NCBI GenBank assembly: GCA_943323675.2
Contig: CALPIR020000094.1
Location: 1-8,238 of the forward strand
DNA: 8,238 bases
Source of the DNA: Chitinophaga pinensis
Lineage (GTDB): Bacteria; Bacteroidota; Bacteroidia; UKL13-3
Reading direction: 5' to 3'
The notes beneath the pieces were generated by a model, which was not told the DNA's origin, ran no database searches, and saw only the letters and a list, made by a program, of their open reading frames with translations. Of the stretch, positions 1 to 5,679 are shown one piece after another. The position numbers and the translations under genes are program-made. Each line of letters opens with the position of its first letter. Positions within the stretch are counted from its first letter, which is position 1.

Positions 1-1
1 A

Positions 2-1096
2 CAAGTAAAGTTCGTCCCTAAACATAAATCTCCATTTTTTGCTGTATTAAAAACCAGGGTTGATAATTACTTTACCGATAACGGAATGAGTAAACATGCT
101 AATGCTACTATGGTAACCAAAACCATGGTATTATTAAGTGGGTACATCTTGCCTTTTGTAGCATTATTGTATTTTACTCCGTCTCTTGGGTTTTCAATGA
201 TGCTGTGGTTTATTATGGGCTTGAGTCTTGCAGGTATTGGCATGAGTGTCATGCACGATGCAAATCATGGGGCATATTCATCAAACAAAACTGTTAATTT
301 TTTAATGGGGCATACCCTTAATTTAGTTGGCGGAAGCGTATTCAACTGGAAATTACAACACAATATTTTACATCATACCTACACCAACATCACACATATT
401 GATGAAGATATTGAAGACCGTTTGGTCCTTAAATTTTCACCTCATACCAAAACAAAATGGTTTCATAAATTCCAATGGATTTATGCCATGTTTTTTTATG
501 GCTTACTAACTTTTTATTGGGTTTTAGCAAAGGACTTTGTACAATATGCTCAATTCACGAAAAGCGGAGTAAATCCAGGCAATAAAAATGAAAACCGTAA
601 CACGCTTACTAAAATTATTTTAATAAAATTGTTTTACTTTTTAGCGGTAATTGTAATGCCAATTGTTTTATTTCACATCCCAGTTCTACAATTACTTAGC
701 GGCTTTTTATTGATGCACTTTGTTGCAGGGGTTATTCTAACAACTGTTTTCCAATTAGCACATACACTTGAACAAACAGCGCATCCAATGCCCGTTAACG
801 GTGTTATTGAGAACGATTGGGCCATACATCAATTAAACACAACGGTTAATTTTAGCCGCAAGAGTAAAATATTAAGTTGGTACATTGGTGGATTAAACTT
901 TCAGGTGGAACACCATTTGTTCCCTAAAATTAGTCATGTTCACTACCCTGCCCTTTCTCACATTGTAAAGCAAACTGCCGAAGAGCATGGCATTCCTTAC
1001 CTTGAAAACGAATCGTTGTTAAGCGATTTGCAATCTCATTTCAGATACATGCGTGAGATTGGTTCATTACCGAATCCAAATACGGCTATCAACTAA
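2..1096 (+). CDS. Membrane fatty acid desaturase (front-end/Delta6-like), 5' end outside window
   Basis: This is a partial non-heme diiron desaturase, 364 residues in the window. It uses O2 and an electron donor to put a double bond into a membrane lipid or acyl-CoA chain. Three histidine boxes are visible: HDANH (254-268), HNILHH (359-376) and QVEHH (902-916). The Q in the third box is characteristic of front-end (Delta5/Delta6-like) enzymes. Long hydrophobic segments flank the boxes. The first ATG is at 86, but the same frame is open back to base 2. The 28 residues upstream, starting QVKFVPKHKSPFF, read as normal N-terminal sequence for Bacteroidota desaturases, so the true start lies left of the window. 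No cytochrome b5 domain is seen in the visible part, so a separate ferredoxin- or cytochrome-type donor is likely. The gene ends TAA and runs into a shared terminator. Substrate and position of the double bond cannot be read from sequence. Confidence 0.9.
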   Translation, partial: QVKFVPKHKSPFFAVLKTRVDNYFTDNGMSKHANATMVTKTMVLLSGYILPFVALLYFTPSLGFSMMLWFIMGLSLAGIGMSVMHDANHGAYSSNKTVNFLMGHTLNLVGGSVFNWKLQHNILHHTYTNITHIDEDIEDRLVLKFSPHTKTKWFHKFQWIYAMFFYGLLTFYWVLAKDFVQYAQFTKSGVNPGNKNENRNTLTKIILIKLFYFLAVIVMPIVLFHIPVLQLLSGFLLMHFVAGVILTTVFQLAHTLEQTAHPMPVNGVIENDWAIHQLNTTVNFSRKSKILSWYIGGLNFQVEHHLFPKISHVHYPALSHIVKQTAEEHGIPYLENESLLSDLQSHFRYMREIGSLPNPNTAIN

Positions 1097-1120
1097 AAAC
1101 TTTGATAAAACATAAATAGA

Positions 1121-1155
1121 AAAGGCTGTTTCAATAAGATAAAACAGCCTTTTTT
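1121..1155. terminator. Bidirectional intrinsic terminator between convergent genes
   Basis: An 11-bp perfect stem, AAAGGCTGTTT (1121-1131) with AAACAGCCTTT (1142-1152), encloses a 10-nt loop. It is followed on the + strand by a run of six T (1150-1155). On the minus strand the A-run at 1120-1123 gives a short U-run. It sits between the stop codons of two converging genes, so it can end both transcripts; the + direction has the better U-tract. Confidence 0.88.
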
Positions 1156-1173
1156 GTATCTAAATGAATTTTA

Positions 1174-2430
1174 TTAATGTTGCTCGCCCATGGCTACAAT
1201 TCCTTGCTCCATACGGTAAGCACCACTTTCTAGTTTGCTACGTATCGCACCAAATCCGTTAATGGTTTCTTCTACATCTGCTAATGTATGCACTGCTGTA
1301 GGAATTAAACGCAATAAAATCATGCCCTTGGGTATTACAGGGTAAACCACAACAGAGCAGAAGATACCAAAGTTTTCACGTAAATCGTGCACAACTCCTG
1401 TTGCCTCGCCTACTGTACCTTTCATCATTACAGGAGTAACCATGGTATTGGTATGGCCAATATCAAATCCTTTTTCTTTTAAACCGCCTTGTAAAGCACG
1501 AACGATGGTCCAAAGTTGCTCTTTATATTCAGGATGATTACGGATTAACTCTAAACGCTTTAATGCCCCTTTTACAATTGGCATAGGTACACTCTTTGCA
1601 TAAATTTGCGAGCGTAAGTTATAACGTAAATACTTAACTATTTCCTTTTTTGCAGCAACAAAACCGCCAATTAATGCCATACTTTTTGCAAAAGTACCAA
1701 AGTAAACATCAATCCCATCATTGCAATTTTGTTCGAAGCCAATACCTTTTCCACCTTCACCAATAGAGCCGAAACCATGTGCATCATCTACAAACAAACG
1801 GAAGTCATATTTCTTCTTCAATTCAATAATTTCTGCAACGTTTCCTTGCGAACCTGTCATACCAAAAACACCTTCGGTAATTACCAAAATACCGCCACCA
1901 GTTTCATCTGTTAGTTTTTTAGCACGCACCAATTGTTGTTCTAAACTTGCTGCATCGTTGTGTTTGTATAAAAAACGTTTGCCCATGTGTAAACGCACAC
2001 CGTCTACAATACAAGCATGACTTTCGGCATCATACACAATCACATCATGTCTATCAACTAGAGCATCAATGGCACTAACCATACCTTGGTAGCCATAGTT
2101 TAATAATACAGCATCTTCTTTTCCAACAAATTCTGCTAATTCTCTATCTAATTGCTCATGAAAAACAGAATTACCACTCATCATCCTTGCACCCATAGGA
2201 TAAGCTAAACCAAACTCGGCAGCAGCTTCAGCATCTGCTTTGCGTACTTCTGGGTGATTAGCTAAACCTAAATAGTTGTTTAGACTCCAGTTTAACATTT
2301 CTTTTCCACGGAATGTCATACGTGGACCAATAGCTCCTTCTAAACGAGGGAACATATAATAGCCGTAAGCATCATCGGCATGTTGTCCTAAAGGACCTGC
2401 TTTTTTCTGTAATTTTTCGAAAATATCCAT
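1174..2430 (-). CDS. Alpha-oxoamine synthase family PLP enzyme, probable serine palmitoyltransferase or cysteate acyltransferase
   Basis: A 418-residue fold-type I PLP enzyme of the alpha-oxoamine synthase family, which condenses an amino acid with an acyl thioester and releases CO2. Visible active-site residues are H138 (in ESHAC, stacking on PLP), D215 and H218 (VDDAHGFG) and the Schiff-base lysine K249 (TFAKSMALIGGF). The length is full for the family. The lysine context differs from Kbl (TLGKALGGASGG) and BioF (TLGKAFG), and no biotin or threonine-degradation genes are adjacent. In Bacteroidota the likely roles are serine palmitoyltransferase (3-ketosphinganine) or the cysteate-using enzyme that starts sulfonolipid (capnine) synthesis. 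Motifs alone do not separate these. The chosen ATG fits the family N-terminus (MDIFEKLQKK) and lies 23 nt after a good -7 box. It is probably transcribed alone: it follows the HhH-barrel gene on the same strand, but after a 260-base gap. It is likely cytosolic, acting at the inner membrane surface. Confidence 0.85.
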   Translation of the reverse strand: MDIFEKLQKKAGPLGQHADDAYGYYMFPRLEGAIGPRMTFRGKEMLNWSLNNYLGLANHPEVRKADAEAAAEFGLAYPMGARMMSGNSVFHEQLDRELAEFVGKEDAVLLNYGYQGMVSAIDALVDRHDVIVYDAESHACIVDGVRLHMGKRFLYKHNDAASLEQQLVRAKKLTDETGGGILVITEGVFGMTGSQGNVAEIIELKKKYDFRLFVDDAHGFGSIGEGGKGIGFEQNCNDGIDVYFGTFAKSMALIGGFVAAKKEIVKYLRYNLRSQIYAKSVPMPIVKGALKRLELIRNHPEYKEQLWTIVRALQGGLKEKGFDIGHTNTMVTPVMMKGTVGEATGVVHDLRENFGIFCSVVVYPVIPKGMILLRLIPTAVHTLADVEETINGFGAIRSKLESGAYRMEQGIVAMGEQH

Positions 2431-2453
2431 GTTAACTTTATGATAACTTGCGA

Positions 2454-2461
2454 CAAATGTA
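2454..2461 (-). promoter_or_regulatory. Bacteroidota-type -7 box (TACATTTG) for the alpha-oxoamine synthase gene
   Basis: The minus strand reads TACATTTG, an exact match to the Bacteroidota sigma-A consensus TAnnTTTG. It ends 23 nt before the ATG at 2430, which would leave a short leader of about 15-20 nt. No clear TTTG -33 box is present at the expected distance (about 2480-2484); that region is inside an inverted repeat. Confidence 0.5.
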
Positions 2462-2469
2462 CATTTATG

Positions 2470-2499
2470 GGTGATATTTTATATAGAATTTTTATCACC
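2470..2499. promoter_or_regulatory. Inverted repeat GGTGATA...TATCACC over the promoter, candidate operator
   Basis: Perfect 7-bp arms, GGTGATA (2470-2476) and TATCACC (2493-2499), are separated by 16 AT-only-but-one bases. Equivalent points of the arms are about two helical turns apart, a geometry used by dimeric regulators. The repeat covers the expected -33 region of the gene starting at 2430. It has no following T-run, so a terminator is unlikely. The regulator is unknown. Confidence 0.3.
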
Positions 2500-2690
2500 T
2501 AGATATTTCAATAAATCCCAATTCGGCATTAGAAATGCTGATTCGACCAAGAAATTATAAATCATCAAATTAGAAAATTGCTGAACAAATTCTATACCGA
2601 GGCTTCAGTATGAGATTCTCCTTACTAAATCAAGTAGTATGTTTTACAATGCATCTATTGATTAATTTGGGACAAAAACCCTTACTAAGC

Positions 2691-4772
2691 TCATAACAAA
2701 ACCCTTAACTGTAATCTAAAATCTGTTAATGTGTTTCCTCTAATTTCTTCTAAACCACTACTTATTGTATTTATATTGCTGTAGCGGGTTTGGCTGTACT
2801 TAAACCATAACTCTACTTTACGGTTAACCTTTATTCGTGCAACCACATAATACCTTACCCCACTGTTTTGATACATAGGTACAGCATATTGATATAATAC
2901 GTCATTTTCGGCAGCATATACTCGGGCGTTGTAATCATCAACTGTAAAATAAGCCATGCGCAAAATTATTGCTACTCTTTTGCGTGGTAAACTTAAATTC
3001 AAATCTTGCATCAACAAAGTACCCGTTTGGTTTTTATTGATATCGTCAGTAAAAGTTACCACTTCTAAACGGCTTTTTGCACTTAAATTTAAGTTCACCT
3101 TATATTGTGCATTAAACCTGTAAATACTTCTGGTTTGCGAACTAATGTAATCAACACGCTCGGTATTATTGCTTTGGTTACGACCCTTCATTTCTTGTCT
3201 AAATCTAATATAGAATTGTGCAGTTTTTGATGGTGTGTATTGCAACTCACTCAAAAAATCGAAACCACGACTTGGTCCATCCACTAAATACCGTAACCAT
3301 TTACTTTGGTAAAAATCTAAATACGAATTAAGCAACCACTTGCGCGTAATGCGTAATGATGCTCCTGTATAAAACCCCTGCTCGTTTCGGGTGTCGCTAT
3401 TCTCTGCAAATGAGTTGGCAAAAGTGGTTTGATAATCTTTTGCAAAGTTACGGTACAACATCACCACATCTAAATTTGCATCAAGCGAAATTAACATACC
3501 CGAAGTAAGCGCAAACGCATTATTTGAACTGCGTGCCCCCTCTCCAAAAAAGTTGAAATTACGCCACTGTAAATTGTAATCAATACCCGTATTACCCAAA
3601 TCGGTGCCACTAAAATTATATAACTGATACGGTTTTTCACTTGGCAAAAAGGCGATGTTATATTGGGTTTGCACATGGGTTAAACCCACCTGTCCATTTT
3701 TTAACAACCAACGCGCGTTGCCTCCATATATAGTTTGAAATACATTTTGTCTGTTGCCAATTTCACTTGCTGTGCGGTGTAAACCAGTTAAACTCACACT
3801 GCTAAAAACATCCTCACCTTGCAAGGTATCGTTGGCGTTAAAATTTGTGCTGATGTATTTGCCACTGCCAAACAAAACAACTTGCCATTTATCTTTTGCT
3901 AAAGTTACGGCAGCACCACGCATAAACTCGTTTTCGTTTAGCGACCTAAATGGCCTGATGGGCAAGTAACTTCTGCGCACGTTCATAACAAATGCACTTT
4001 TACGAGCAGCTAACCCAGAGCCAAATGTTAACCCTTGTCCTAAATTTACTTGATAATCTCCAACTGCAATGGTCTTAACAATAGATTTACGAGGCCGGTA
4101 ATAGAAGTGTAACGAGTTAAAATCAAAACCATAAGCTTGTGCACCTTGGCCAAATTGTTCGCCCATATCCTTTTCAGCTGTGTAACCAAAAGTGAGCCTA
4201 TTTCCATAACTAAATCTGTATCTAAATACATACCTATCTGGGTTACCTAAGTAATAAGTCTTACCTTCATTTATGCGTTCTTTACTGTAACCTGCACGTT
4301 GTTGCAATTCTGTATCGTACAAGCCAATAAATTCGTGCTTACCTTTTACCAACATTTGTTTAAACGTAGTCTGATTTTCCATCCAATTCTCATCAACAGT
4401 AACAAAATAAGTTAAGTAATATATGGTAATATCATCTATTGCTTCAATAGATTGCAGTTCATAAAGATTAAGAAAATCGCCAAACTTTAATCGGTGATTA
4501 ATGATCGCATTGATTTGATTTTCGTCTAAAAAAATCAACCGTTGTAACTGTTCTCGCGAGGCTTTATTGAGGTTTAATTTATTGCGGTTGTATTGTTCTA
4601 ATTGGTCTTGTAAATCTGTATAATCTAAAGTAGCTTCGGTATTTTCAATCAGTCGTTCTAGTAAATCAGCAATTACTTTCTCATCAGATTCACGGTTGTT
4701 TTGTGCGCTTGCAATACCAGTTGCATAAAGCACAAACACCAATAAAATGTATAACCTTAATGTAATCATCAT
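2691..4772 (-). CDS. Exported helix-hairpin-helix / outer-membrane beta-barrel protein
   Basis: A 693-residue protein. Residues 1-24 form a signal peptide ending ASA|Q. Residues about 66-125 resemble the tandem helix-hairpin-helix of ComEA (LNLNKASREQLQRL, then a G-D-F-x-x-x-x-E-L segment). From about residue 145 to the end, many short alternating amphipathic strands rich in Tyr, Phe and Arg suggest a beta-barrel, including a G-D-Y...G-Q-G-L...G-S-G segment at 238-253 that I associate with a Bacteroidota family of such proteins. It is probably an outer-membrane protein with a periplasmic N-terminal domain. Both hairpins lack the usual G-h-G turn (FLDENQ and AIDDIT instead of GIG), so DNA binding is doubtful. 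The start is set by the abutting stop TAG of the upstream gene; ATG ATG gives two equivalent start choices. It forms an operon with the barrel gene at 4773-5597. Function unknown. Confidence 0.8.
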   Translation of the reverse strand: MMITLRLYILLVFVLYATGIASAQNNRESDEKVIADLLERLIENTEATLDYTDLQDQLEQYNRNKLNLNKASREQLQRLIFLDENQINAIINHRLKFGDFLNLYELQSIEAIDDITIYYLTYFVTVDENWMENQTTFKQMLVKGKHEFIGLYDTELQQRAGYSKERINEGKTYYLGNPDRYVFRYRFSYGNRLTFGYTAEKDMGEQFGQGAQAYGFDFNSLHFYYRPRKSIVKTIAVGDYQVNLGQGLTFGSGLAARKSAFVMNVRRSYLPIRPFRSLNENEFMRGAAVTLAKDKWQVVLFGSGKYISTNFNANDTLQGEDVFSSVSLTGLHRTASEIGNRQNVFQTIYGGNARWLLKNGQVGLTHVQTQYNIAFLPSEKPYQLYNFSGTDLGNTGIDYNLQWRNFNFFGEGARSSNNAFALTSGMLISLDANLDVVMLYRNFAKDYQTTFANSFAENSDTRNEQGFYTGASLRITRKWLLNSYLDFYQSKWLRYLVDGPSRGFDFLSELQYTPSKTAQFYIRFRQEMKGRNQSNNTERVDYISSQTRSIYRFNAQYKVNLNLSAKSRLEVVTFTDDINKNQTGTLLMQDLNLSLPRKRVAIILRMAYFTVDDYNARVYAAENDVLYQYAVPMYQNSGVRYYVVARIKVNRKVELWFKYSQTRYSNINTISSGLEEIRGNTLTDFRLQLRVLL

Positions 4773-5597
4773 CTAGTTTTGAACAACTATTGGTAACCTT
4801 AAACTAAACTGAGGAATCACTCCCAAAACTTGATGCACTTGTGCTGCAAAATCAATCGCTAGTTTTTTGGCTTGTATTGATGTACCAAATGTAAGTAATA
4901 CCGGTTGAGATGAAGCCCCAACAGCAAATGAGATTCGCTTGTTTACATGGTATTTTATACCCGAACGATATGTTGTTTTTTGTTCTAACGCTTGCTCTAC
5001 TTCTGCTAATACATCTACTTTTTCATTCACCTTATAACTTAGTCCAAACCTCGCATAAGTTGGAACTTTATCACTTACCTTGTTACTGAGTTGTTGTTGG
5101 TTTGGGTTAAAAAGCATAAACGCCACTCTAATCTTAGAAACAGGCTGATAAAATACTCCCGCACCTAAAACCCAGGCTCCAGAATTACCGTACTCGCCAA
5201 TGCTAGTATTTAAATAATTAAGTTGAACACCTAAGGAAAATGTTGGTGCTAATTTTTTGGCAGCAGATAAAACAAAACGTTGCTGATTAAACTTATCAAA
5301 ACCATATAAATTAACCGCAGCGCCAAAATCAACCCACTTATTAGGCACTGCGATGCTAAAATTACTTGTACCTAACTCTTTTTGTCCAAAACGTTTTTCA
5401 CCAAACACGCCTGCTTGCCATTTTTTTAAGTCACTTAAAGCAGCCGGATTATTTACCACAGAAAAGGCATTGGATAACAACACATTACACCCACCCAACA
5501 TGCCCGATTCTGCTCCCAAAACGCCATTAATTCCTTGTGAAAAAGCACAATTAATCGCAAAGAAGGTTATATTTATGAGTATAATTATTCTCTTCAT
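4773..5597 (-). CDS. PorV/FadL-superfamily-like outer-membrane beta-barrel protein
   Basis: A 274-residue exported protein. Residues 1 to about 20 form a signal peptide ending CAFS|Q; the Cys is not in a lipobox, so it is not a lipoprotein. The segment after it has the pattern G-A-E-S-G-M-L-G-G-C-N-V...N-A-F-S-V-V-N-N-P-A-A-L, the N-terminal signature of PorV/PorQ-like and FadL-superfamily barrels (glycine pair, then an NPA-A-L motif). The rest alternates amphipathic strands, consistent with a small barrel of about 12-14 strands (estimate). The start is firm: an in-frame TAA lies four codons upstream (5607-5609). Its stop TAG directly abuts the ATG of the downstream HhH-barrel gene, so the two are almost certainly co-transcribed and translationally coupled. 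Known relatives serve in type IX secretion or hydrophobic-substrate transport, but this one is not close enough to name. Confidence 0.7.
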   Translation of the reverse strand: MKRIIILINITFFAINCAFSQGINGVLGAESGMLGGCNVLLSNAFSVVNNPAALSDLKKWQAGVFGEKRFGQKELGTSNFSIAVPNKWVDFGAAVNLYGFDKFNQQRFVLSAAKKLAPTFSLGVQLNYLNTSIGEYGNSGAWVLGAGVFYQPVSKIRVAFMLFNPNQQQLSNKVSDKVPTYARFGLSYKVNEKVDVLAEVEQALEQKTTYRSGIKYHVNKRISFAVGASSQPVLLTFGTSIQAKKLAIDFAAQVHQVLGVIPQFSLRLPIVVQN

Positions 5598-5620
5598 AAG
5601 TACATGTTAATGGTTAAGAC

Positions 5621-5650
5621 TTTCAAAAATGGAATTTAATTATATTTTTG
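5621..5650 (+). promoter_or_regulatory. Probable hppA promoter (TTTC -33, TATTTTTG -7)
   Basis: TATTTTTG at 5643-5650 matches TAnnTTTG exactly. TTTC at 5621-5624 is one base from the TTTG -33 element, 18 bases upstream. The -7 box ends 29 nt before the hppA ATG. The upstream genes run the other way, so hppA needs a promoter in this 82-base gap. Confidence 0.5.
5624..5631 (-). promoter_or_regulatory. Weak -7 box (CATTTTTG) for the barrel operon
   Basis: The minus strand reads CATTTTTG, five of six fixed positions of TAnnTTTG, 26 nt before the ATG at 5597. No good -33 element is seen. It lies inside the predicted hppA promoter, so the two divergent promoters would overlap and might compete. 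Confidence 0.25.
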
Positions 5651-5664
5651 TTTAAAATAAACAA
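5648..5664. promoter_or_regulatory. Perfect palindrome TTGTTTA-AAA-TAAACAA at the hppA transcription start region
   Basis: Seven-bp arms at 5648-5654 and 5658-5664 flank a 3-nt centre. The left arm overlaps the last bases of the -7 box, so the site covers the expected start of hppA transcription. It could be an operator or a small leader hairpin. The composition is very AT-rich, so chance is a real alternative. Confidence 0.3.
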
Positions 5665-5679
5665 CATATAATATAGTAG

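Larger units (their letters stand above)
2431..2690. other. Non-coding gap between two minus-strand genes
   Basis: This 260-base gap holds the -7 box and the inverted repeat listed separately, at its left end. The remainder (about 2500-2690) shows no convincing reading frame on either strand, no tRNA-like fold and no strong terminator for the gene ending at 2691. A weak hairpin at 2524-2540 (CGGCATT/AATGCTG with one mismatch) lacks a T-run. The 9-mer CCTTACTAA occurs at 2620-2628 and again at 2680-2688. No function is assigned. Confidence 0.6.

Noticed and set aside
1174..2430. Assignment as Kbl (glycine C-acetyltransferase) or BioF
   Set aside because: The lysine motif lacks the TLGKA pattern, and no threonine dehydrogenase or biotin genes are in the neighbourhood.
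1..2430. Desaturase and alpha-oxoamine synthase as one lipid operon
   Set aside because: They converge on opposite strands with a shared terminator, so they are not co-transcribed; any functional link is only thematic.
2524..2540. Small hairpin CGGCATT-AGA-AATGCTG as a terminator for the gene ending at 2691
   Set aside because: One mismatch, short stem and no T-run on the minus strand; also about 150 bases beyond the stop codon.
2620..2688. Direct repeat CCTTACTAA at 2620-2628 and 2680-2688, exactly 60 bases apart
   Set aside because: Only two 9-bp copies in AT-rich non-coding DNA; no associated element or similarity between the flanks, so chance is sufficient.
5536..5597. Lipoprotein signal in the small barrel protein because of the Cys in its signal peptide
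   Set aside because: The residues before the Cys (A-I-N) do not form a lipobox, and a standard cleavage site follows a few residues later.
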